Part shown: piece after piece, positions 1 through 11,300 of the stretch
How positions within the stretch are numbered: position 1 is the stretch's first letter
How the letters are laid out: each line of letters starts with the position of its first letter
NCBI RefSeq assembly: GCF_022581195.2
Contig: NC_061482.1
Span: 13,392,001 to 13,456,000 of the forward strand
Length of the DNA stretch: 64,000 nt
Direction: 5' to 3'
Source: Helicoverpa zea
Lineage: Eukaryota; Arthropoda; Insecta; Lepidoptera; Noctuidae
Notes under the pieces: generated by a model
What the model was told of the DNA's origin: nothing
The model's database searches: none
The model's input: only the letters and a program-made list of their open reading frames with translations
Made by a program: the position numbers and the translations under genes

Positions 1-450
1 TACAATTATCTTTATAGCCGTTTACGACCGTAATACAGACAATAACAATTAACATAATTAAATATAAACATGTAAATATTGGCATTATCATGCAATGTGC
101 AGATATAAAACAAATTACGATAATTTGGTAAATTGATAGTCGTCAATCGGGTTTTTCTGCTATACTTAAGTAGATGCAATTTTGTGCGAATTGTGCGATG
201 CGAATGTGACTTTAATGTTGTTGATAATTGTTTGTTGTATAAAACTGTTGTGATTAGCTACGAACTGTTAATGCTAATAATTTTGACGTACTAACATTAT
301 CCTGGTTCGGTTAACGGTCTTTTTCAAATGTTTGTAAGTGTCATATCCAATTAAGCAAAAAAGATTCCCCATTATTTTTTTACTTCTCAATTATATTTTA
401 AAATCTCCCCCCACCAAATAATGGAAGTACAAAAAGCCAGCATTGAGCAG
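1..450 (+). other. Upstream intron of the apterous-like gene (partial)
   Basis: This is AT-rich noncoding DNA ending in a CAG acceptor at 448-450, directly before the homeobox exon. A pyrimidine-rich stretch lies at 360-415. The LIM-domain exons expected for this family are not here, so this is the 3' part of an intron whose start lies outside the window. A second AG at 439-440 could be used as an alternative acceptor. Confidence 0.7.
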
Positions 451-676
451 TGTAACTGTCGTTGCCCAATCAGATCTGAACCCTGAGTATCTGGAGATGG
501 GGTTCCGCGGCGGAGCTGGACTGGGCTCCTCGTCGCGCACCAAGCGCATGCGAACCAGCTTCAAGCATCACCAGCTGCGCACCATGAAGTCCTACTTCGC
601 AATCAACCACAACCCTGACGCCAAGGATCTGAAGCAACTCAGCCAGAAGACTGGACTCCCTAAAAGGGTGCTTCAG
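451..676 (+). CDS. ap: Apterous-like LIM-homeobox protein, exon with homeodomain residues 1-46
   Basis: This internal exon encodes 75 full codons after one split codon. The first about 29 residues are a linker containing 'SDLNPEYLEMGFRGG'. The homeodomain begins at codon 539-541 (TKRMRTSF) and runs to Q46 at 674-676, covering the N-terminal arm, helix 1, helix 2 and the start of helix 3 (QKTGLPKRVLQ). The sequence, notably KHHQLRTMKSYFAINHNPDAKDL, is characteristic of the Apterous/Lhx2/Lhx9 class of LIM-homeodomain transcription factors. In insects, Apterous specifies dorsal wing identity and neuronal fates, acting in the nucleus with the cofactor Chip/Ldb. The donor is CAG|GTAATA at 677 and the matching acceptor is at 15110. 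The LIM domains are upstream of the window. Lepidoptera have two paralogues, apA and apB, and I cannot tell which this is. The upstream boundary (451) is inferred from the acceptor and the frame. Confidence 0.93.
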
Positions 677-3600
677 GTAATATGACGTTTTTATTCTGGT
701 CTTGTTTTGCGTGGACGACTGTACCTTTTGATTATGATGTACCCAGTGCAATGTGTAGGTCCTAGGATACGAGTTAAACTAAAGGTGTGTATTGGATTTC
801 TTTATGCCTTTTGAGACATTTGAGTTGACAGATAATATTGAGCTTTTTGTAAAATAGAACAAACAATCTAGTTAATTAAAACAAACAATTAGAGACACGT
901 ATTTTTGTGAAAACGCACGATGTAAAAACTAAATCGAAGATAAAAATGATTCATTAATTCTTTTTTTCTAAAAAGAATTCAGCGTTGGACGTGAAGCCGA
1001 TAGTATCGAATAATATACTATCGATTTTACGTTCGATACATAACAAATCGAGAGGTGTTATTTCACGCGTAGGAAGCCGCCTCATTAGCATACTGATCAA
1101 GACGTTAGGAATATGCTTGACTATGATAATTACAACCAATATTACTGATAAGATACGTGCCTTGGAATTTTTAATTATTGCCTTAGTGACCTCGGGAGAA
1201 GCTTTCTCAAAAACTATGCAAATGAATGCCGTGAACGTATCGACGTACGTAATCTTTATTTAAAATTCCTTTAATAACATTAATATCACTCAAACCACCG
1301 CAAAATGGGCTTCTGTGTTTAAATTAAATCAATTATAACTATAATTATTTAAATAAGGTGCAGACATAAAAAAGCTTTTATGAATTTTATTATTATCAAT
1401 CAATGTAGGTCCGTACGCAATGTTAAGTTGTCATTAGTCTCAAATGTTAAGCTTTAATGATTCGTTTATTAAAATTAACTACTTAAACTACACTAAAACC
1501 AACGGACGAGACCTATAGGCGTGAATAACATTACGATTTTGGGATTAATCAACATATTTTAATGAAATTATACTTCGCTATGTATGGTAGAGCGTTATAA
1601 AAGTCGTTGATTTCAAAATGCATTTATGAGCCGAAATGTCTTTGGGAAATATTCAAAAAACTCCATTTAGACCTCGTTAAAGCCATCGACGGAGTGAAAA
1701 AGTAATTTTCAAAAGTTTAATTGACACACAAAAATGATGTTATCTCGGTAAAGCGTCAGATGGCCGGGGCGAGGAATATGTGAAGGTGCTAGTATGTGAG
1801 TTACAATGCAGTGACTAAACCAGAACTCAAGTGTGTCAAACGCATAAAATAAGTCTTAAACAAACCGGTAGTTGAAAGCTAATGCGAATTTAATGTAGCC
1901 CCGATACCGCGTCGCTTTGCACACTATCGACTTTATCAACATTTTGCATTGCGAATGTTTTATAAAGTACAATTTTATTTATTCGTTTTTATCGTCCGCT
2001 TTTTTATCATCACTCGTTTTGACGGCTGACGAGTGGTATAACCGAGTTGTTTTAATTTATAAAATGATAAAGTTGCAGGAACGTTTCTCAAATTTAAAAT
2101 AAGTCACTACTCGTATTTTCTAATCTACATGTTTTATTTTTCAGTTGAAGGCAAGGTAATGTTATCAAAAGTTTTTTTGCTCCCTATCGTTTCCCGACAG
2201 GAGGTTGTAAGGTAAGTAGAGGAAAAATCTTTCGGTATATGATGGCCGTGATTTACCACATGACGAGATGTCAACATGATTGGTTTCACAGAAATTGCGT
2301 GTTGCAAGCTTAAAATTGCACTTCTCGTAATGGTAATTGTGGCGTTATTATTGACCGCCATAATCAGTGCTGGCAGGTAACTGAGGAATTTTGTGAAATC
2401 GAACTTCAAACTTGTGTACGAAAGTGAAAGGTAAAGAGATGTCGATAAAATTATCAAAAGCGTAATTTCGATTTTTGAACAGATTCTGATAAGTTTTTCG
2501 TCAGATTTAGTATTGATATATTAATAATCATAATACATTTTTATAAAAGTAAATTATTAGAAGTTATAAAAAAATAAACAGCCTGTATTGTTTCCACTGA
2601 ATTTCTTCAATGTATATCAACGGTTTGCTTGATACAAAATAATTACCGTTGCTAAGAGAGTGGAGTGGAGTTGCCATTCTGATAAAAGCTGCAAACATTG
2701 AGTGCATGAATGAGATAGGTAGAGCAAAATAAATACAAGGAGCCAATATTTATTTGAGCTGTCGCGAGAAAAATACGCGCAGTATGTAGTAGGGACAGTT
2801 TAACTTGGGTGTTCACGAATGAGGAAAGATGCAAGTTTCTTTATTCATATGGTGCAAGGTACACGCTAACTGTGGAGCCTGCCGCCTTCTTTGAACTTAG
2901 ATTATAAGTAGAAACGCACACATCGGCGCGTCTTCGCATTTAACACACTATATTGTATTTAATTTGTTTACTAAATGCGGCACTTTAATGTAGGGCTCGG
3001 CAAAGCGCTACCCTTTGTTCTTGAAATTACTCGAAAAATTTCTTGAGTAACACGTGCGCTTGTGACGTCATAGGCTAACAATTGAACATCAAATTCGGTT
3101 CGTATGTGTTTGTAGAAATATTGTTTGGTTTCCTTGGCATTTGTTGTGAAGCTCGGTACTCCAAAATTTACTATTCAGACACACAGAGTGGTTATCATTC
3201 ACAGATTCTGAAAATACTTTCACTCGTGCGAAACGACATTGTTTGAAATGGCCGAGGGCTATTTTTCCATTCCGAAAAGTTACACGGAAAAACGGCAGCC
3301 TAGTCATTTTTATCAGAATCGTTTATTTGTATTCGACTATTTATTTTTGTACACAAATAGATAGTAGATGTGAAACGGTAAAAAAGTATTAAGCATAGCG
3401 ATTTGGAGTGCATAGCATTTTTTCGAAAAAAAAAAAAGAATCTGTTATTCACCAGACGGATCTTGAAAACATAATGAATTTTATTGTATACATTTTAGTA
3501 GCTATATACATAAGCCTAGCTCTAGCTTTTGCAACCAGATACCTTGCTGATACAATCCTTCTTTGTTCTATTCAGAGAAATTTTTGCCCAATATTCGGCA

Positions 3601-4007
3601 CGGAGTACCGAAGTTGGCCGACTGTTTTCCAAATAAGACATGGGAACAGTTCGGTTCAAATTCGGACGGTAGGCAAAGCTAAGACAAACATTTGTTTGGA
3701 CAAACAATTTTGGGGGCACGTGGGTGCTTCGTGCTAATAGGTGTATGAACAGGCCCGTGTCAAGCGTTGTAGATTTCCCAAATTCTGTCGATATTCCTCT
3801 GGCTTTAAGGCAGAGACAAATATGGGCTTATGGTTGGTAGATACGTGGTTCTCTCTATCAAGGTTCAGAGGACATAAATCTATATTTACTTACCTGCGAA
3901 GCGTAAAATATGGTAAAAAATCTATTTGATCTAGACAAAAAGACAATAGAATAAAATACTTGTACGGAACTAATAATTTCCCAAAAATATGGTGGGGAAA
4001 ATTTGAA

Positions 4008-4066
4008 GATTAAAAAAATCTACGAGACATGCTGTACCAATGCATGTCTCGTAGATTTTTTTAATC
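4008..4066. repeat. Perfect 25-bp hairpin with 9-nt loop
   Basis: The left arm at 4008-4032 (starts GATTAAAAAAATCTACGAGA) and the right arm at 4042-4066 are exact reverse complements. The loop at 4033-4041 is TGTACCAAT. The hairpin directly abuts the end of the interspersed repeat at 4068-4271. It may be a snapback or template-switch product of that insertion, or the tip of a foldback element. Confidence 0.9.
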
Positions 4067-4067
4067 T

Positions 4068-4271
4068 ATACTAATATTATAAAGAGGAAAACTTTGTTTG
4101 TTTGTTTGTTTGTTTGGTTGTAATGAATAGGCTCAAAAAATACTGGACAGTTTTTAAAAATTCTTTAACTATTCGAAAGCTACATTATCCACGAGTAACA
4201 TAGGCTATATTTTATCCCGGTACGGGCAGTAGTTACCACGGGACGCGGGTAAAACCGCGGGAAAACAGCTA
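4068..4271 (-). repeat. Lepidopteran interspersed repeat, copy A (minus orientation)
   Basis: Read on the minus strand, it starts CTAGCTGTTTTCCCGCGG and ends in TTTATAATATTAGTAT. It contains a (GTTT)n run at 4093-4116. It matches the plus-oriented copy at 5718-5919 with only scattered differences. It belongs to the broad lepidopteran class of short elements with a CTAGCT...CCCGCG head and an 'AATATTAGTAT' tail, probably non-LTR or other retroelement 3' ends. Confidence 0.8.
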
Positions 4272-4631
4272 GTAATAAATATATTGCTGCGTTCCAAGTT
4301 TATGATTATTAAAAATGTACCTAGTAACGAGATATTTTAACAGAAGCTTTTAGTGTCTTTTCTTCTTTTCGGGAAATAAAATGAAAATCATTTTATTCGG
4401 CAAAATACTGCACGTATTTAATGATTTTTCTTTAAATGATTTCAGTCCGTTCTGTATTAAAAATAAAAATCATTGGCTTGGAATAAAAAGTAAATACTGG
4501 CTAAGCGCGAGTTGGTATCGCGCACGAATGGTTCCGTACAAAAACTAACACGTGTAGAATTGTATACTTATTATGTCATTTAATATTTCTAATGTCTGAT
4601 CATTACGCATTATGAAATAAAGCCGGTGAAA

Positions 4632-5024
4632 GTCGTGGTGGCCTAGTGGGTAAAGGACCAACCTCTACAGTATGAGGGCGCGGGTTCGATCCCAGGTCAG
4701 GCAAGTACCAATGCAACTTTTCTAAGTTTGTATGTACTTTCTAAGTATATCTTAGACACCATTGACTGTGTTTCGGATGGCACGTTAAACTGTAGGTCCC
4801 GGCTGTCATTGAACATCCTTGGCAGTCGTTACGAGTAGTCAGAAGCCAGTAAGTCTGACACCAGTCTAACCAAAGGGGTATCGGGTTGCCCGGGTAACTG
4901 GGTTGAGGAGGTCAGATAGGCAGTCGCTTCTTGTAAAGCACTGGTACTCAGCTGAATCCGGTTAGACTGGAAGCCGACCCCAACATGATTGGGAAAGGGC
5001 TCGGAGGATGATGGAGGATGATGA
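4632..5024 (+). mobile_element. Near full-length tRNA-derived SINE (noctuid type)
   Basis: The head carries RNA polymerase III promoter boxes: an A-box-like TGGCCTAGTGGGTAAAGG near 4639 and a B box GGTTCGATCCC at 4683-4693. A conserved body follows, with the tail 'GGAAGCCGACCCCAACATGA' near 4970. The family is one I recognise from noctuid moths. Other copies in this window are at 27546-27747 (minus), 29425-29552, 50019-50300, 52691-52800 and 63366-63730, with a tail fragment near 40300. This copy is the best preserved and serves as the reference. It ends in GGATGATG repeats. Confidence 0.88.
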
Positions 5025-5025
5025 A

Positions 5026-5100
5026 AGTCGAACAGTGAAGTCTTAGTGATAGGGCCCCATTTTAACCTTTGGACACGGAACCCTAAAAGGCACTCAATAA
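5026..5100 (+). repeat. Interspersed repeat tail ending ACGGAACCCTAAAA
   Basis: The segment 'AGTGAAGTCTTAGTGATAGG' followed by 'CACGGAACCCTAAAAGG' resembles the end of the longer copy at 37776-38042. The ending is very common in moth genomes and probably represents a LINE 3' end. It follows directly after the SINE. Confidence 0.65.
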
Positions 5101-5717
5101 ACTTAGACCTGGTTACTTTTTCGAGGAATTGCGTACGATATTGCTTTCTGTACCGATACAGAAAAAAATTAAATAAGTCGCACATTGTTCACTATTTATA
5201 AAAATTAACATTTATTTTATATTCGGAAAAAAATAATTTGCTTATCGGAAAAATGTAAAATGTTTTTTTAATAAAAGGAAAGCTACGAAAATATTATTCC
5301 GTAACGTTTATTTAAAAATATTATTTTGTTTTTTCCTGAATTAACTAAAGGATTATTATGAATTAATTCTCATGAAATAGATTAGGCTTAACATCAAGTA
5401 GCTTAAGGTCTTGCAAGCCCTTTTTCCATTCGTTTTTTTACTAAAAGACAACATTCGTAATTATATAATTATGTACGAATCTAATAACCTGATTATTATA
5501 ATTAATTAAACACATAAAGTTCACTAATTCAGATCTGTTACATAAGCTGACTGACAGCTAAGTCTATTTAGTGAGTGCCTACAAGAGTGACAGCTAAGTA
5601 AGAGTATAATTAGTACCTTTATTGGCAGGCGTCTGTTGATTAGCCATATTATCCAATAATCTGCCAAAGTACGCTTTGTTAACAATATCGTATTTGGCAT
5701 TTGGGATTTATACATTA

Positions 5718-5919
5718 CTAGCCATTTTCCCGCGGTTTTACCCGCGTCCCGAGGTAACTACTGCCCGTACCGGGATAAAATATAGCCTATGTTACTCGTG
5801 GATAATGTAGCTTTCGAATGGTGAAAGAATTTTTAAAAACGGTCCAGTAGTTTTTGAGCCTATTCATTACAACCAAACAAACAAACAAAGTTTTCCTCTT
5901 TACAATATTAGTATAGATT
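5718..5919 (+). repeat. Lepidopteran interspersed repeat, copy B (plus orientation)
   Basis: This is the inverted partner of 4068-4271. It starts CTAGCCATTTTCCCGCGG and ends ACAATATTAGTATAGAT. The two about 200-bp copies are separated by about 1.45 kb that includes the SINE. Its AACAAACAAACAAA run is shorter than in copy A. Confidence 0.8.
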
Positions 5920-6020
5920 GTAGCTTGTGTTATAATTTAGAAGTTACTGGAAGGTTATAATTTGATGGGAGCAATCTCCATCTTTGTCCAACCAGATTTG
6001 ATATATAAATCAGTATTTAC

Positions 6021-6040
6021 ATATATATATATATATATAA
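6021..6040. repeat. (AT)n microsatellite
   Basis: This is a run of alternating AT flanked by AT-rich 'AATATAAATCA' sequence on both sides. It is a simple repeat and nothing more is supported. Confidence 0.85.
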
Positions 6041-8009
6041 TAATATAAATCAATATTTTTATATACCTACTTCATTCTTTAAGTTTCAAAGAAAAACACG
6101 CCTACTAGGCGTTGTACATTGTGTTTTATTTACGTAACGATATTTTAAGCCATTTCTTCGTAACTTTTGTTGGAACCTTCATAAAAATTGTAAGCTCTCC
6201 CAAATGTTTTGTTACGCCAACGCTTTAGCAGCCTGTCTTTATCGTAGCCAACTCGATTCCGATATCAGCAGCATAAATACACCCAGTCAACCAATTATGC
6301 GAGGCCCCCCTACCCCTCGAATATTGATCGAGATTTTTTCCGGCAAAAACCTTTCGACTCGTCGCCATATTGCGGAGATAATATCTTATTCGTTTTTGCG
6401 CCTCGTCGCACTTTTGGCTGAACGACGCGACGCTGCGGACAAACGTTTTGTTTTACCCTTTTAAATCTCGATATTATCACTTTTAGATCTGTTTTGTTTT
6501 TATATAGCAGTTGAATCCGAGGTTGCGGTTTTCAATTGTTCTCTTTGCACACAAATACGCTTCACAGTAAACCCGCACCCACACACCTCGTTGAAAACTC
6601 CAAAAGAATTTAATTTGAAAACTCGTTTCGAAATTTATAATTAACCGTTTAATTTACTAGGCTAGGTCGTATACGTTTTATTATACCGCCATATCGAGAG
6701 GCTTTTTCACTCACTTGTTCAATTGACGTACCCCAAAGGTCTTTACAACTCAATTCAATCACAAGAAACGGCATCAAAGAATTATAGGCACCAATAAACC
6801 CATAAAAACCGCTGTCGATGCCGCAATACCGCAGCATAAAAAGCTAAGCATTTTCAGCTATCCCTAAATAAAACACGACACGAGGGGCTGAAACCAAAAG
6901 ATTTATGTCTCTCACCTTTCAAGTTATTTACGAGAATTACGAGACTAATTGCTTTTGATCACAATTTTGAACCTTATTCAGATATAGATAAGAGTGTAGT
7001 GCAATTAAAGTTTGCAAAGAGCTCAAAGGCTGGCATTTGAGTCCACCTTTGGAGGAGAGATGCAGCGTATTGGAGGGCTGGTCCTCATTTTTTCCGCTTT
7101 CTATGTTCGTGTGACGTTTGCCGCGTGGCTGCTGCACTTGAGGCCTCAGCCCATGGCGTGTTAAATGGACTCTTTGAAATGGTCTCTATGAATGCCGTCG
7201 GTTTTGTACCTACACTTCACGTAGACAGCACTGGTAGCTGCAATGAGTGGGTACATTTATGTGAAGATTGATCGTGCTTAGAGGCTGAAAATATGTCAAC
7301 CAGTTCACATAAGCTTACATAGGTACCTACTAATACATTTTAAAAAGGGTAGTATTTAAACGCAAATCAAATAATATCCTTTTTCTATGCAATAAAATTC
7401 CAAATTCCCATCAAAATTACTGATTGCACAGCAAAATATTCAACTCAAAATATCGCTAAACACACTACAATTTATTTTCGCAGCGTACAGCGATTTTTCC
7501 TAAAGCAAAAGCTTTTTCATCAATGCACAGCTAACAATCTTAATGCACATTATACATGTTAATTCTTTTTCTTTTAAATATAGCTTCTATTTTTATATTA
7601 TTTACAGCAGTTTTTCTGAATAAAACAGCATTTTATTAGTCACAGTCATCTTATTATTTATTAATTACCACATAATAAGATCAGCAAAAAAATATAAAAT
7701 TAAATACAAAATTGTAATTTATTGAATTATTAATAAGCGTCCACGCTTCCTTTTTTGCCCAATAGGCACATTTTTACCTTCTGAAGGTGGCGCCACGTAC
7801 TTGAGTCGGATCGAAAGTCCGATGATATGCTTGCACATATAAATAGTTCTTAAAAAAAATAGGGCAGGTGCATTTTTAGTCATTGTCTTCCTTTTGGCAT
7901 ACATTTCATATAAGTAGTCATTAAAAGGCAGAACTATCATACTTCAGAATGTTTATAGTCAGAATCATCTTTTGGCATAGTTTTGGAATTTTTATTTTCC
8001 TGTAAGAAG

Positions 8010-8118
8010 CGTGCAAACAAGCCTGAAGCATGCAAGCAGGCATACAGCATGTAAGCATGCATGCAGCATGTAAGCAGGCATGCAACATGGAAGTAAGCAT
8101 GCAACATGCAGCAAACAT
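8010..8118 (+). repeat. Degenerate GCATG(C/T)A(A/G)CA minisatellite
   Basis: About seven imperfect units related to 'GCATGCAAGCAGGCAT' and 'ACAGCATGTAAGCATGCATG' lie in tandem. They sit just before the GC-rich patch at 8110-8330. The open frames across this stretch on both strands come from the repeat and not from a gene. Confidence 0.8.
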
Positions 8119-8330
8119 GGCTTCTGTCACGGCTCCGGCGCTGCGGGGCTCCGGCGGTCCCATGCGAGCTTATCGTCGCAGATGGTTTTTCCGCTCACCA
8201 CCGCAGCTTCGGCTTACTGGCCGGCCCGGCCAGCCTCAGCCGCGTCGGCGAGCGTTAAAACTACCTGCGCCTCAGCTCGCAGGCCGCCTCGCCCCTCCGC
8301 GCCTACGCGGTTTTGAATTGCACTCTAGGG
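8110..8330. other. GC-rich patch inside the AT-rich intron
   Basis: The base composition changes sharply to GC-rich, with motifs such as GGCTCCGGCG, GGCCGGCCCGGCC and GCCCCTCCGCGCC, then returns to AT-rich DNA after 'GCACTCTAGGGGTAGGGC'. That last segment resembles a repeat I have seen in other moth genomes, so a mobile-element fragment is likelier than an exon. The plus-strand frame at 8030-8437 starts in the minisatellite and shows no recognisable domain. Confidence 0.5.
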
Positions 8331-11300
8331 GTAGGGCAAACAAGACTACGTGGAGTCGGTTTTGCAGCGATTTGTTTTCGTTACTAGCTTCAATTTTTCA
8401 GTTAATTTGTTCTGCTTTTAGAAATAATGCAATGTGACAGGATTTTTTGTTATAATAATCATTAAATTTGCCGAGCATGGCTTCTTGAAAATTAAGACAA
8501 ATATGATGAACAGGTTTTGTTGTACTTACTGGTTAATATGCGACTGGGATAGTTATTTTGCTATGAAATATGTAAAATTTGCTGTGCAGTCAGTATTTTA
8601 TGCTTGTATGTAGTATTTTTGTACAAGAATAAATTTAACTGTATTGCATTATAAGGAAAAAAGTAATGTCATATTGATGTATAATTTCGAATTATCTGCA
8701 GTTTGAGTTTTGTTAAACATTTAGTTTATTTGTAGTGAAGTAAGTTATTTGATGTAAAAAAGAATATAAATGATGAGTATTTATTGATAGGCGATTATTT
8801 ATTTGATATGCAATTTATAATATCCCTTTTAAAAAGGTGGCTTCCATGTGTACTTGTTGATATACACAATTAGTTCATTATTTACTCCAACTTATTTATA
8901 TTAGCGCTAAAGTTTGTTTAATACAAAATGAAACTGAAATGACTAACAAACGTGACACTGAAATTAAAGCTGAAATTATTTCAGTACTCCATGAATACAA
9001 TATAAAAAATCCATTTTAAATGGGCATTCACAACAGGTGCTGTTCATGCCGCCGCCTAATTGCCTCGGGCGCCCCCATAATATATAGACGCCGTGTCACC
9101 CGAACCGCGTGCGTTGGCGCATTTAGAACAAACCACGCCATATATCTCTCCTTGCGTCCGCAATTACGTGATTTGTCACTCCACTCTCTTTTTTTCTTCT
9201 TTCATTCTGAAAAATGAGTTGAGTTCAACTGTTCAAGTAGCTCAGACGTAATTAGTCGACTGAAAAAGTGCCTTTCCCTGTTCACTTTATTGTGCGATCA
9301 ATTCACATAGCTACCGTGTTTAATCGACTATTAAATTTATCTCATTCGATTAATTAGTCGATTCCCAATAATGTGTTATTGGTTATTTTTTTGTTTTAAC
9401 GGGATTTGTGCGCAGCTGTGCTGCGGGTTGCCCAGTGTTCTGAAGTTTTTATGAATTTTATCATTCCGTTTTACCCACCAGCCAGATTAAGTGAAATAAG
9501 TGTGGATTGTTTACTTTTCTCTTAGTTTTTTATTGTAAATAATCTAATTTTTAATCACCGCAACATTTAATAGGTAATTTTTTTATAAGAATTGAACACA
9601 CTATATTTTGTGGTTTTTAAACCACGAAACACATGTTATATTTATCATCCACTGAAAAAAACTTCTATGAAAAGCAAAACATCTAGTGATGTATAGCGTT
9701 GCTTTCCGATCTCACAAAAATTAATTACGCATTTCTATTTTTAAAACGTTTTCATGCCATGATTTCGAACACTATAAAGATGCTTCTTAACGGCACACAA
9801 ATATCTCGACCCAAAGGCGATGGCTCACAACCCTCGCAATTAGTATCGGATGGTCACACCTTGACGTTCGACCGCGTATAATTTTACTTTCTAAGTACAT
9901 TTTGTGACAATAATAAGCAAATTCCCGCATTCAACTCTAAACTTTATTACACTGGATTAAAGTTAAAAATTCCTCACACAAATAAGATCAAATCAAACAG
10001 TCTAGTAATTAGTACAGGCGCGCTCAGCGACGCTCCGTTGGGCAGATAATTTCCGCTGTGCGTTCAAAAGACGTCCATTTGTCATTTGGTCGCGCGAAGT
10101 CTCACAGAGCGGACGTGCTTCTCCCTACTTAATTTATTCAAATATTATTTATTTAAGGAAAACGGGACTATTAATCACATTTCTACAGTTTTTATTTACA
10201 TACGCGGAACGCTGTTCTCTTTGATCGCCCAGACATTTATTAGAGGTCCTTATGCGGTATTTTATTTACATTTTAAATTGGGTGTGAATTATCAAATAAT
10301 TATATTGCTTGTGTAATTAGACCGAATGATGTTTGATTTTCTACGGTTAATTTGTTATTAATACTAATTTGTTTGCAAACATTAATTTAAAAATTCCACT
10401 AATTTGTGTGTTCATTTTGTTGGTGTTTAATGAGTTCTCTTTCCACGCGGGCTTTCATGTGAAATTAACACCTTTTAATGGTTTTTAAATATTTGTTACA
10501 CCGAAGTGGTATTTGCGTCGGTATCAGGCGCTTGTTAACTTCATTCACGGCTGGACTACTCATCGGTTCATTAATTAAATTCAACGTTTATTAGACATTC
10601 AAATGTTTTGCCTGTCGTTTTACTTGTGTTAGGTAAAACTTTGTGTGCAACGTTTAAAAGTTTTACACTTCGTATCTGGCAAAGTTATGAAACTTGATGT
10701 AGCAGTCTTCAATTGAGGAATCCGACTGTCGTTTGTTAGTTTTGGATATGTGTCAAGAAAAGAAAAAGAAGAAAAAGAAGGCTTAGGTTTGAACAGAAAT
10801 CTTTGCAAAAACTTGCCGATATTTCCGTCAACTTTAAACGAAAATAGCAACAGTTACTTAGGTACCTATAGTTATTTTTACAACCAGTTTGTCAGCAGCT
10901 GGTGTATTACAGTTAGCCATTAAAATTGTCATGAGTGTTCTACCACTATTATTGTGAGTTCAGTATTCGTGACATCTGGCTTCAGACAATATATTAAACG
11001 CATTAATATTACAACATCTTTTGTTATTGCGTGTGATAAAATGACTTAATTTGCGTCTGCCATTCAGTTACCTGTAGTCCAAGCATGAAATGCTAGTAAT
11101 CAGTCATTTTCGCACATTAAGTTTGGGTTCAGACGGGGCAATTTTTGATATAGGTAATTATGTCTGACGTATGCAATATTTTTGTCTTTCAAGACTTAAA
11201 GTGCCAAATTAGGTTTTCTTTCTACTGAAATAATCTGTTCCCAGCTAAATGTGAATTTAAATAACTTAATACCTAACTATTGTGTGACAACTTTGAGTTG

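Noticed and set aside
985..1263. 92-codon plus-strand frame in the intron, overlapped by a minus-strand frame
   Set aside because: It has no recognisable domain, splice context or codon bias, and open frames on both strands are typical of chance.
2134..2457. 107-codon minus-strand frame
   Set aside because: Low-information composition and no motif. It lies within the apterous intron with no flanking gene structure.
4632..4720. Possible tRNA gene (A and B boxes)
   Set aside because: No cloverleaf or acceptor stem forms; the boxes belong to a SINE that recurs through the window.
8030..8437. 135-codon plus-strand frame
   Set aside because: It starts in a minisatellite and continues through a GC-rich repeat-like patch, which keeps stops rare without coding.
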